Part shown: piece after piece, positions 1 through 5,991 of the stretch | Position numbering within the stretch: the first letter of the stretch is position 1 | How the letters are laid out: every line of letters begins with the position of its first letter | Assembly (NCBI GenBank): GCA_022353185.1 | Contig: JAKRWB010000303.1 | Span: 1 to 8,037, forward strand | Direction of reading: 5' to 3' | From: ANME-2 cluster archaeon | Lineage (GTDB): Archaea > Halobacteriota > Methanosarcinia > Methanosarcinales > Methanocomedenaceae | Length of the DNA stretch: 8,037 bases | Translations under genes and position numbers: made by a program | Notes under the pieces: generated by a model | The model's database searches: none | What the model saw: only the letters and a program-made list of their open reading frames with translations | What the model was told of the DNA's origin: nothing

Positions 1-751
1 TCACTTCAAAGACTTCAGCACCTTTCCATGTCCTCCTACCGCCACTAATTTTACGGTGAAGTACACCTTGACGTATTGCACGCTCTGCGTCATTATTGTG
101 CCACGGCACATCCTCGAACTCCATGGACGTAAATAGCATATCATGTCGCTTTCGAAGCTCCTTTGATATTCGGATGGCATCCTCATCAGCCCATTCCCTA
201 TCAAGTAATACCTTCATATCATTCTGGAATTTTTTACAAGAATTTTTATTTTCTTCAATAGATGGGGGTGGATCATTCTCCGTGTACTCAATTGCTTTTT
301 TCAGAATTGATCGAATTCCATCAACGAATTCAAGGAACTTTCCAGAAGGTCTTCCAGGTTTCGTTAATTTTGCAGGCTTAGATGTTAAGAGAGTACGGGG
401 TTCTATCCTGTGTTTAATCTCAGATCTCTCCAACCACCTATTTACATGAAGAAGATCAAGCTGATGTCCCGCACATTTTACCACATCGTATGGCTTCCAT
501 GCATCTCTGCCCAAAACACCGTTGAAACCTTTCAAAGTTTCTTCCGGCACTGTATGACCACGAGTTGGAGCAATTTTATAGTAAGAAGCCATCGTAGAGG
601 TAAAAACCCATAACCAACTGTTCTTACCGTCAATCCTGACTCCTGTTTCATCGGCATTTACGGCAGCTGCTTTTACGATATCTTTATGAAGTTTTTCGAC
701 TCGTGTTGTGTTACTGACGCTTTCAAAGGATTGCAGCCAAATGAAACGACA
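1..751 (-). pseudogene. IS66-like DDE transposase, C-terminal catalytic fragment (N-terminus missing, runs off window)
   Basis: Translating the minus strand gives about 250 uninterrupted codons from an in-frame TAA at 754-752 down to base 1. The fragment has the IS66 transposase landmarks in order: ADETGVRIDG (first Asp codon at 650-652), a second Asp in GRDAWKPYD (503-505), a CAGHQLDLLH segment, and WHNNDAERAIRQ with the catalytic Glu at 83-85, then RKISGGRRTWKGAE. The apparent DDE triad is thus intact. No ATG, GTG or TTG lies between the stop and the first conserved residues, and only about 80 bases separate the fragment from the integrase gene. The N-terminal DNA-binding half (roughly 200 residues in full IS66 TnpC proteins) therefore cannot fit here. 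The C-terminus continues beyond the window. I infer a remnant, 5'-truncated by deletion or by insertion of the neighbouring integrase-bearing DNA, and probably inactive. The family call rests on motif recall. Confidence 0.82.
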
Positions 752-833
752 TTAACAATACTTGAAAAAGAATTTACATGACACGAAAGAGAATTAAAGA
801 TTATTAATTATTTGCGGTCCTGCAATTCTTAAT

Positions 834-1982
834 TTATGCCTTCTGCATTGCTTTTGTAATTGCTGCCATCACGCCAGGGTCCTGAAGGATTGCCGTCATT
901 AGTTCAGTGGTAACTTCGCTCTTATCCTCTTCAACCTTCATGGCCGTCTTAAGTGTCAATGCAGCACCACATTTAAAGCAAAACATTGCAGTAGCGGGAT
1001 TTACTTCTTTACACCTGGCGCATTCAAGCGGCTTTAAAATTTCACAGTCTTTTTTCATCTCTTCTTTATCAATCAAGCCAGCCCTTTCCAGTATCTTCTT
1101 TTCAATATCAGCACCGGATAGGTGAACATATACCGCTGGCATTCTTGAGCTCCCGGTCCAGCCTGCCATGATCTTTAACTCAGATTCAGTGAAATCCTTT
1201 GCAAGTTGTGTTAATCGTGAATGCCGCAATAGATGCGGGTGTATATGCCTGCCCAATGCACGTTTAGATAACGCTGCCAATGTCTTTTGTATGCCCTGCT
1301 CATGAAGTTGGATATTAGGATTTTTCTTATTGACAAACAGCGGGACATTATCCCCTGTATTTGGATGATTGTTTAAGTGTTGAATCAGATAAGGGACTGA
1401 TTCAATTAATCTTATCCTACGCTGCCCGGTTTTACCAGATACAACCATGACGGCACCGTATTGATCCATTTTTACATCTTTTTGTTTCAATGCGGTTATT
1501 TCACCCAGCCGGCAGCCGCTTTCATAAAGTAACGCAATAATAGCCCGGTCCCTGATGTTATCGGCGGCTTCAATGAGGGTTTTGACTTCTCCCGGCTTCA
1601 AGATATCTTCGGGCAATTTATGGTTATTGTGATTTTTAATTTTAATCCATTTGACGACTTCCGGGTACCCATCAGTTTGATACAACCACTTGAAGAACTT
1701 CTTAAATTTTAATTTATAATCTTCAAGTGTTGACGGCTTCTTACCTTCTAAATTGTAAATGTAATCTTCGATATCTTGCCGTGTTACATCCTCAAATGGT
1801 TTTTTAACATTAGTTGCAAATTTACATATCGGGACTAACTGATTACGGCGGGACAGTAGTTTAAGGCTATAGTTCTTTTCTGATTCCAGGTCATAGCGTT
1901 TCAGTGTCTTCTTTTGTGCAGGTGTTAAGCCATCATCGTTTAGCATACGGTTGATATAATCCTTTACTGCCTCATCTCTCAT
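834..1982 (-). CDS. Tyrosine recombinase/integrase with C-terminal zinc ribbon
   Basis: Site-specific recombinase of 382 residues, expected to cut and rejoin DNA through a covalent 3'-phosphotyrosine. Residues about 30-125 form the SAM-like core-binding domain. The catalytic domain follows (about 128-300) with Arg158 in SGCRLGE, Lys184 in SGKTGQ, His250 and Arg253 in PHLLRHS, Trp275 in AGWTG where many Xer proteins have His (Cre also uses Trp), and the nucleophile Tyr285 in YVHLSG. A CxxC...CxxC zinc ribbon (Cys321, 324, 335, 338) and a short Ala/Met-rich helix close the protein, a layout I associate with methanogen integrases. The ATG is preceded by GGTGGT (minus strand, 1991-1986), three bases away. 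It is divergent from the glycosylase gene and next to a transposase remnant. No tRNA or att site is visible, so its element cannot be delimited. It could be a resident XerA-like protein, but the zinc tail and context favour a mobile-element integrase. Confidence 0.93.
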   Translation of the reverse strand: MRDEAVKDYINRMLNDDGLTPAQKKTLKRYDLESEKNYSLKLLSRRNQLVPICKFATNVKKPFEDVTRQDIEDYIYNLEGKKPSTLEDYKLKFKKFFKWLYQTDGYPEVVKWIKIKNHNNHKLPEDILKPGEVKTLIEAADNIRDRAIIALLYESGCRLGEITALKQKDVKMDQYGAVMVVSGKTGQRRIRLIESVPYLIQHLNNHPNTGDNVPLFVNKKNPNIQLHEQGIQKTLAALSKRALGRHIHPHLLRHSRLTQLAKDFTESELKIMAGWTGSSRMPAVYVHLSGADIEKKILERAGLIDKEEMKKDCEILKPLECARCKEVNPATAMFCFKCGAALTLKTAMKVEEDKSEVTTELMTAILQDPGVMAAITKAMQKA

Positions 1983-2009
1983 GATACCACCAATTTAAAT
2001 GTTAATCAA

Positions 2010-2018
2010 TAGTATAAC
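2010..2018 (-). promoter_or_regulatory. Possible TATA box for the integrase gene
   Basis: Read on the minus strand this is GTTATACTA, about 28 bases upstream of the integrase ATG. That spacing would give a leaderless or nearly leaderless transcript. It is inferred from archaeal promoter spacing only. Confidence 0.3.
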
Positions 2019-2025
2019 TGTCATG

Positions 2026-2034
2026 AAATATAAA
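2026..2034 (+). promoter_or_regulatory. Possible TATA box for the glycosylase gene
   Basis: AAATATAAA lies 40 bases before the ATG at 2074. With the usual archaeal TATA-to-start distance of about 25 bases, transcription would begin near 2055. That leaves a leader of about 20 bases and excludes the upstream ATGs at 1999 and 2023 as translation starts. Weak single-motif evidence. Confidence 0.35.
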
Positions 2035-2073
2035 CGTAACGAATGTGTCCAAAACTTAACACTTGGGCATAAA

Positions 2074-2694
2074 ATGCGTTTGATAGACATCTATGAACAA
2101 TTACTTGAGATACTGGGCCACCAGAATTGGTGGCCTGCAGATACACCTTTTGAAGTGGTTGTCGGTGCGCTGCTGACCCAGCAGACCCGTTGGAACAATG
2201 TGGAACAGGCCATTTCCAACCTGAAAGAGCAAGGCCTGCTTGAACCGGAGACCCTGGCTTTTGCAGATACAGATTCCCTTGAAGAACTCATCAAGTGTAC
2301 TGGATTTTACCGCCAAAAAGCTCGTCGGTTAAAGAACCTGGCCGCGTACTATTCCAGCTACAAAGATACATTATCAGACAAGCCTGTTGATGAACTGCGG
2401 CAGGAGTTGCTTGGACTAGAGGGTGTGGGAGATGAGACCGCTGATAGTATTATCCTGTATGCTATCAATAAACCAAAGTTCGTCATCGATGCCTATACCT
2501 GTCGGATACTTGACTGCCTGGGGCTTAAGGGTAATTACCGCGTGCTGCAGCAGAGATTTGAATCTGAACTTGAGCATGATGTGGACCTGTTCAAAGAATA
2601 CCATGCCTTGATAGTGGAGTACGGTAAACAGTACTGCACCAGGCACAGGTGTGAAGATTGTGTTTTGCTAAAAAACGGGAAAACTATTATATAG
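2074..2694 (+). CDS. HhH-GPD DNA glycosylase, endonuclease III-related (COG2231/MagIII type)
   Basis: A base-excision repair glycosylase is expected: it flips a damaged base out and cleaves the N-glycosidic bond. From the ATG at 2074 the protein is 206 residues, starting MRLIDIYEQLLEI. An ATG at 1999 would add 25 poorly conserved residues and overlap likely promoter sequence. Seen: a WWPADTPFEVVVGALLTQQT block followed by WNNVEQAI, a helix-hairpin-helix LEGVGDETAD, and the catalytic Asp in VIDAYTCRI (residue 139 from this start). The position of the catalytic Lys in E. coli EndoIII is Glu here, so a monofunctional glycosylase without beta-lyase activity is likely. Only three Cys remain at the C-terminus (C-x4-C-x2-C); the fourth [4Fe-4S] ligand is absent. 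The WWP/LTQQT signature matches COG2231, whose Helicobacter member MagIII removes 3-methyladenine. The substrate here is unknown. It lies 63 bases ahead of psmB on the same strand. Confidence 0.9.
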   Translation: MRLIDIYEQLLEILGHQNWWPADTPFEVVVGALLTQQTRWNNVEQAISNLKEQGLLEPETLAFADTDSLEELIKCTGFYRQKARRLKNLAAYYSSYKDTLSDKPVDELRQELLGLEGVGDETADSIILYAINKPKFVIDAYTCRILDCLGLKGNYRVLQQRFESELEHDVDLFKEYHALIVEYGKQYCTRHRCEDCVLLKNGKTII

Positions 2695-2732
2695 GGCGAT
2701 ACCAATTAAGGAGTTGGAGTTAACTGACTTTT

Positions 2733-2751
2733 CTCATTTTTTCTATGAGGT
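2733..2751 (+). promoter_or_regulatory. psmB ribosome binding site inside a small hairpin
   Basis: GAGGT at 2747-2751 stands six bases before the psmB ATG and fits the 3' end of archaeal 16S rRNA. It is partly buried in an inverted repeat: CTCAT (2733-2737) pairs with ATGAG (2745-2749) around a seven-base U-rich loop. The ribosome site is well supported. The hairpin is only five base pairs and may be accidental. Confidence 0.55.
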
Positions 2752-2757
2752 ATCCAC

Positions 2758-3399
2758 ATGGTTAATGAATATGAACGTAAAGGTACAACAACTATTGGAC
2801 TCGTCTGTAGCGAAGGCATTGTCCTGGCTTCCGAGAGCAGGGCTACAATGGGTTTTTTTATTGCAAGTAAAGATGCCAAAAAAATTTACCAGATAGATGA
2901 TCTGGTGGGGATGACCACTGCAGGTTCAGTTGGTGATGCACAAAGGCTTGTCAAGGTAATGCAGGTGGAATCTAAACTTTACAAAATGCGCAGACAGGAA
3001 AACATGACCATCAAAGGAATTGGAAGCCTGCTTTCAAATGTGCTTGGAGGTAACCGTTATTTCCCTTACATGGTACAGCTCATCATTGGAGGAGTTGACA
3101 AGACAGGGCCAAGTCTGTATTCCCTCGATGCTATGGGAGGGCAGCTGGAAGAGAGCACAGCCGTTTCAACTGGTTCAGGTTCTCCTATCGCATACGGCAT
3201 ACTTGAGGATAGATATAAGAAAGGCATGTCCATGGATGAAGGTGTAGACCTGGCCATCAGGGCATTGCATAACGTTGTTAAGCGGGACGCAGCATCTGGA
3301 AACGGCATAAAGGTAGTAAAGATTACGTCTGATGATTATGTCGAAGTGGACGATGCTTTGATTGAAAAGAAACGCAAAGCATTTAATGATGCTCTATGA
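2758..3399 (+). CDS. psmB: Archaeal 20S proteasome beta subunit
   Basis: Catalytic beta subunit of the archaeal 20S proteasome, an N-terminal nucleophile hydrolase that forms the inner two rings of the barrel and degrades unfolded proteins fed by PAN or Cdc48-type ATPases. The 213-residue precursor has a nine-residue propeptide MVNEYERKG, then TTTIGLV. Cleavage at Gly-Thr would expose Thr10 as the active-site nucleophile. In mature numbering, Glu17, Arg19 and Lys33 of the catalytic centre are all present (SESRATMG and KDAKKIY). The SGSGSP and YGILEDRY segments are also family-typical, and the length is normal. The ATG is supported by GAGGT six bases upstream. No alpha subunit gene is in the window. 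The gene precedes fttA on the same strand, a neighbourhood I recall from other methanogens. Confidence 0.97.
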   Translation: MVNEYERKGTTTIGLVCSEGIVLASESRATMGFFIASKDAKKIYQIDDLVGMTTAGSVGDAQRLVKVMQVESKLYKMRRQENMTIKGIGSLLSNVLGGNRYFPYMVQLIIGGVDKTGPSLYSLDAMGGQLEESTAVSTGSGSPIAYGILEDRYKKGMSMDEGVDLAIRALHNVVKRDAASGNGIKVVKITSDDYVEVDDALIEKKRKAFNDAL

Positions 3400-3431
3400 T
3401 GATACAATGTACTAAATAAGACAAATAATAG

Positions 3432-3444
3432 CTTTTAAAAAAAG
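3432..3444 (+). promoter_or_regulatory. Possible TATA box for fttA
   Basis: CTTTTAAAAAAAG lies about 50-60 bases before the fttA ATG. Initiation about 25 bases downstream would fall in the U-rich region near 3462, so the fttA leader would begin with or contain T tracts. Inference from spacing. Confidence 0.35.
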
Positions 3445-3475
3445 TTTTTTTTCACAATTATTTTTTCATTTTTTT
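3445..3475 (+). terminator. U-rich intrinsic-type archaeal terminator between psmB and fttA
   Basis: Three T runs, 3445-3452 (8 T), 3461-3466 (6 T) and 3469-3475 (7 T), follow the psmB stop by 46 bases with no strong GC hairpin. Archaeal RNA polymerase terminates at such tracts, and aCPSF1/FttA cleaves U-rich RNA 3' ends. The tracts would end psmB transcripts but also sit just ahead of, and probably within, the leader of fttA. Confidence 0.7.
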
Positions 3476-3492
3476 AACAGGACGTAAATATA

Positions 3493-5403
3493 ATGTCGGT
3501 AGATGACGTATTAGCTGATCTGAAAATAAAGATCACAAAAAGGCTACCACCTGGTGTGACAATTTCACAGGTGGAATTTGAAGGGCCTGAACTGGTGATA
3601 TACACTCCAGAACCAAAAAAGTTCGCAGATAATGGGGACATAGTCAGGAACCTGGCCAAGGACCTGCGTAAACGATTGGTAGTACGGCCGGACCCGGGCG
3701 TATTGGCAGCACCAGAGAAAGTCATGGAAACAATTGCGGCTATCGTACCCGAGGATGCGGGTGTTTCCAACCATTATTTTGACACTGATACCGGAGAAGT
3801 TATTATCGAGGCTGAAAAGCCGGGACTCGTGATTGGCAGGCACGGTAGTACGCTGCGGGAGATAACCAAGGAGATCGGCTGGACTCCAAAGGTGGTGCGA
3901 ACGCCCCCAATAAAATCATCCACTGTCAAAAACGTGCGCCAGTACATGAGGGACCATAAGGATGAACGTAAAGAACTGCTCAAAACCATAGGCAGGAAAA
4001 TACACCAGGAAGTGACTTCAAAGGACAAATGGGTCAGGGTCACCGCGCTGGGAGGCTGCCGGGAAGTGGGACGTAGCTGCTTCTTGCTTTCAACTCCTGA
4101 GACAAAGGTGCTCATCGACTGTGGTGTAAATGTGGGTTCGGATGAGAACGGAACGCCTTACCTGTACATTCCTGAAGTAACACCAATTAGCCAGCTGGAT
4201 GCAGTGGTGCTTACCCATGCACATCTGGACCATTCTGGCCTGATACCTTTGCTGTATAAGTACGGATATGAGGGACCTGTGTACTGCACACCGCCTACTC
4301 GCGACCTGATGGCATTGTTGCAACTGGACTTCATAGATGTGGCTGCAAAGGAAGGTAAAACCATACCATACCCTTCGACCATGATACGGGAAACCTTGAA
4401 ACATACTATTACACTGGATTATGGTGGGGTAACTGATATTGCTCCTGACATGAAGCTGACTATGCATAATGCCGGTCACATCCTGGGGTCATCAGTAGTA
4501 CATTTCCATGTTGGTGATGGGTTGTATAACATAGCTTTTACCGGAGACCACAAGTATGAAAAGACCCGTCTTTTCGATCCAGCCGTGAATACGTTCCCAA
4601 GGATAGAAACCATAATCACCGAGGCCACTTACGGGGGGTCCCGGGATATGCAGCCAAGCCGAAAGGAAGCTGAAGCACAATTAAAGAGAATCGTCCAGGA
4701 AACTGTGGCCCGAGGCGGCACCGTGCTTATCCCTGCTTTTGCAGTGGGCAGGAGCCAGGAGGTAATGCTGGTACTTGAAGAAGCTATCCGCAAGGGTGAA
4801 ATTGACAATGTGCCTGTTTACCTTGATGGTATGATCTGGGAGGCTACGGCCATACATACTACGTATCCTGAATACCTGAACAGTGACCTGCGGACAATGA
4901 TCTTCCATAAAGGTATGAATCCATTTCTGGCAGATTGTTTTGAACAGGTGGACTCTCAGAAGAAACGGCAGGAACTGCTGACAAACCGTGTACCTGGTGT
5001 GGTGCTGGCTACGTCAGGTATGCTTAATGGTGGCCCTATCATGGAATACTTGAGGGCATACGGGCCTGATGAGAGGAATTCACTTGTGTTCGTGGGATAC
5101 CAGGCTGAAGGTACCATGGGGCGCAGGTTGCAGAAAGGCTGGAATGAGATACCCGTACACCAAAACGGCAAATCAGATGTTATTAAGGTGAACCTGCAGG
5201 TGCAAACTGCAGACGGATTCTCTGGTCATTCTGACCGCAAGCAGTTGATGGATTATATCAAGAAGATGAAACCCCGGCCTGAACATGTCCTGACCGAACA
5301 CGGTGATGAGAAGAGCTGCCTGGATCTGGCAAGTTCCATATACCGCAAGTTCAGGGTAGAGACCAGGGCACCTTCAAATCTGGAAACTATTAGAATGATA
5401 TGA
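3493..5403 (+). CDS. fttA: Transcription termination factor and ribonuclease aCPSF1/FttA (KH, metallo-beta-lactamase, beta-CASP)
   Basis: Archaeal homologue of eukaryotic CPSF73: a zinc endo/exoribonuclease that cleaves nascent U-rich RNA and terminates transcription genome-wide. The 636 residues equal the family's usual length. Residues 1-145 hold two KH-type RNA-binding domains, the second with a GRHG loop at 115-118. The metallo-beta-lactamase core follows from about 180: Asp209 in LIDCGVN, THAHLDHSG at 241-249 (His242, His244, Asp246, His247), His329 in AGHILGSS and Asp352 in FTGDHKY. The beta-CASP insertion spans about 375-575 with motif A Glu377 in TEATYG. Motif B His579 (GFSGHSDR) and motif C His603 (TEHGDE) complete the site, so every zinc ligand is present. 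AGGA at 3479-3482, ten bases before the ATG, is a weak ribosome site. It lies 93 bases after psmB and may be co-transcribed or use its own promoter. Confidence 0.97.
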   Translation: MSVDDVLADLKIKITKRLPPGVTISQVEFEGPELVIYTPEPKKFADNGDIVRNLAKDLRKRLVVRPDPGVLAAPEKVMETIAAIVPEDAGVSNHYFDTDTGEVIIEAEKPGLVIGRHGSTLREITKEIGWTPKVVRTPPIKSSTVKNVRQYMRDHKDERKELLKTIGRKIHQEVTSKDKWVRVTALGGCREVGRSCFLLSTPETKVLIDCGVNVGSDENGTPYLYIPEVTPISQLDAVVLTHAHLDHSGLIPLLYKYGYEGPVYCTPPTRDLMALLQLDFIDVAAKEGKTIPYPSTMIRETLKHTITLDYGGVTDIAPDMKLTMHNAGHILGSSVVHFHVGDGLYNIAFTGDHKYEKTRLFDPAVNTFPRIETIITEATYGGSRDMQPSRKEAEAQLKRIVQETVARGGTVLIPAFAVGRSQEVMLVLEEAIRKGEIDNVPVYLDGMIWEATAIHTTYPEYLNSDLRTMIFHKGMNPFLADCFEQVDSQKKRQELLTNRVPGVVLATSGMLNGGPIMEYLRAYGPDERNSLVFVGYQAEGTMGRRLQKGWNEIPVHQNGKSDVIKVNLQVQTADGFSGHSDRKQLMDYIKKMKPRPEHVLTEHGDEKSCLDLASSIYRKFRVETRAPSNLETIRMI

Positions 5404-5430
5404 GTTTCTATTGAATTTGGGTTAATTAAA

Positions 5431-5622
5431 TTAATTTAAACTATCAAAGTTGGGTTCTATCTCCTGTTCCATGGTCTCCCAATCGTTTATGGGTAGGTCC
5501 ATCTTAGAGATTTTCTTTGCAGCATCAGGAGTTTTAGTGTGCATTGGGCGTATGATGAGTTCGTCGTCCCTGTCTTCTATATATACTGCTGTGGATTCGT
5601 TCAGGCAGAGGGCTTCCCTCAT
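5431..5622 (-). CDS. AbrB/MazE/SpoVT-type DNA-binding protein, VapB-like orphan antitoxin; start uncertain
   Basis: A small swapped-hairpin DNA-binding protein of the AbrB type, usually an antitoxin that represses its own operon. From the only ATG (5622) it has 63 residues. However, the same frame upstream reads AKIDKFGRISIPVK, the conserved first strand of the domain (fold consensus: GRI-IP--R). The true protein therefore begins earlier, yet the frame back to a TAA at 5703-5701 has no ATG, GTG or TTG. An ATT at 5667-5665 lies exactly where a start giving MAKIDKFGR would be. Either ATT initiates or a start was lost by mutation. The C-terminal part (LPINDWETMEQEIE) resembles the toxin-binding tail of VapB proteins. 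No PIN or other toxin gene adjoins it: the downstream side is the end of fttA. It could be an orphan regulator or a decaying gene. Confidence 0.7.
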   Translation of the reverse strand: MREALCLNESTAVYIEDRDDELIIRPMHTKTPDAAKKISKMDLPINDWETMEQEIEPNFDSLN

Positions 5623-5681
5623 TTTGACAGGAATTGAAATTCTCCCGAATTTATCAATTTTGGCAATTTTGTGTATAATGG

Positions 5682-5687
5682 TATATA
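5682..5687 (-). promoter_or_regulatory. Possible TATA box for the AbrB-like gene
   Basis: TATATA on the minus strand, in a CCTATATACC context, lies 60 bases ahead of the ATG at 5622 and 15-20 bases ahead of the ATT at 5667. Predicted initiation near 5658 would be close to the reading-frame start, so a leaderless or very short-leader transcript is possible. Inference from spacing. Confidence 0.35.
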
Positions 5688-5844
5688 GGGGGGTATGGGT
5701 TTAAGGGTTTTGAGTGCTGTAGGTAGGTTAAGGATGGGGTTTTCGTCATGGTCCCTTAATTTCGCTACGCTCAAATAGGGGGATCGAGATGATGCTCAAG
5801 AATAACAAATTTTTTAACTATTCAGGTAGCATAGTTACAAATAA

Positions 5845-5875
5845 TTATAAAAAGTATTTGACTTATAATTTATAA
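5845..5875 (+). promoter_or_regulatory. Probable ptuA promoter with three TTATAA motifs
   Basis: TTATAA occurs at 5845-5850, 5863-5868 and 5870-5875. The last two, separated by one T, form a 13-base inverted repeat. TTTATAAC at 5869-5876 is a plausible TATA box, giving initiation near 5898 and a leader of roughly 90 bases before ptuA. The repeats could bind a repressor, with the divergent AbrB-like protein one candidate, but that is speculation. Confidence 0.4.
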
Positions 5876-5913
5876 CAGTTAAAGGTAAATATAGTAAGCT
5901 GATTCAAAACAAA

Positions 5914-5976
5914 GTGAAGCAATCTCTTAAAGTGGCAGACGGGGCAGATTGTAGTGGACTGAAACCCGATGTTCAC
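5914..5976 (+). promoter_or_regulatory. Possible structured leader of ptuA
   Basis: Two nested pairings can be drawn: GTGAA (5914-5918) with TTCAC (5972-5976), and CAATCT (5920-5925) with AGATTG (5946-5951). GGCAGA is repeated at 5934-5939 and 5943-5948. The stems are short and no known riboswitch or retron RNA is recognised, so it may be chance. Confidence 0.25.
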
Positions 5977-5991
5977 TAATACGCAGGAACG

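Larger units (their letters stand above)
5704..5991. other. Gene-free AT-rich spacer between the AbrB-like gene and ptuA
   Basis: I see no convincing gene here. Including the AbrB-side leader, the gap from 5623 to ptuA is 369 bases. From left to right it holds a G-rich plus-strand stretch (about 5690-5740), an AT-rich part with three TTATAA motifs (5845-5875), and a moderately structured stretch before ptuA (5914-5976). A 28-codon ORF at 5789 has no recognisable content. No tRNA, CRISPR array or attachment site is evident. Confidence 0.5.

Noticed and set aside
96..449. 117-codon plus-strand ORF in the left region
   Set aside because: Antisense to the IS66-like transposase frame, which carries the diagnostic motifs.
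1999..2073. N-terminal extension of the glycosylase from the ATG at 1999
   Set aside because: No ribosome site, overlaps TATA-like sequence, and the family pattern begins at MRLIDIYE (2074).
5450..5704. 84-codon plus-strand ORF over the AbrB-like gene
   Set aside because: Antisense to a frame with recognisable AbrB residues; its own sequence is Ser/Ile-rich with no motif.
5653..5749. Minus-strand ORF from an ATG at 5749 that might supply a frameshifted N-terminus to the AbrB-like gene
   Set aside because: Its product is Pro/Thr/Tyr-rich and unlike an AbrB N-terminus, and the AbrB strand is already complete in the proper frame without it.
5789..5875. 28-codon plus-strand ORF preceded by a G-rich stretch
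   Set aside because: Low-complexity Asn/Tyr/Lys composition, overlaps the probable ptuA promoter, and has no recognisable protein features.
5951..5965. Single CRISPR-repeat-like ending (GACTGAAAC) before ptuA
   Set aside because: Only one copy, no spacers and no second repeat, so nothing supports an array.
5900..5991. Retron msr-msd RNA ahead of PtuA, as in retron Ec78
   Set aside because: No reverse transcriptase gene in the window and no paired a1/a2 ends; the leader structure is too weak for this call.
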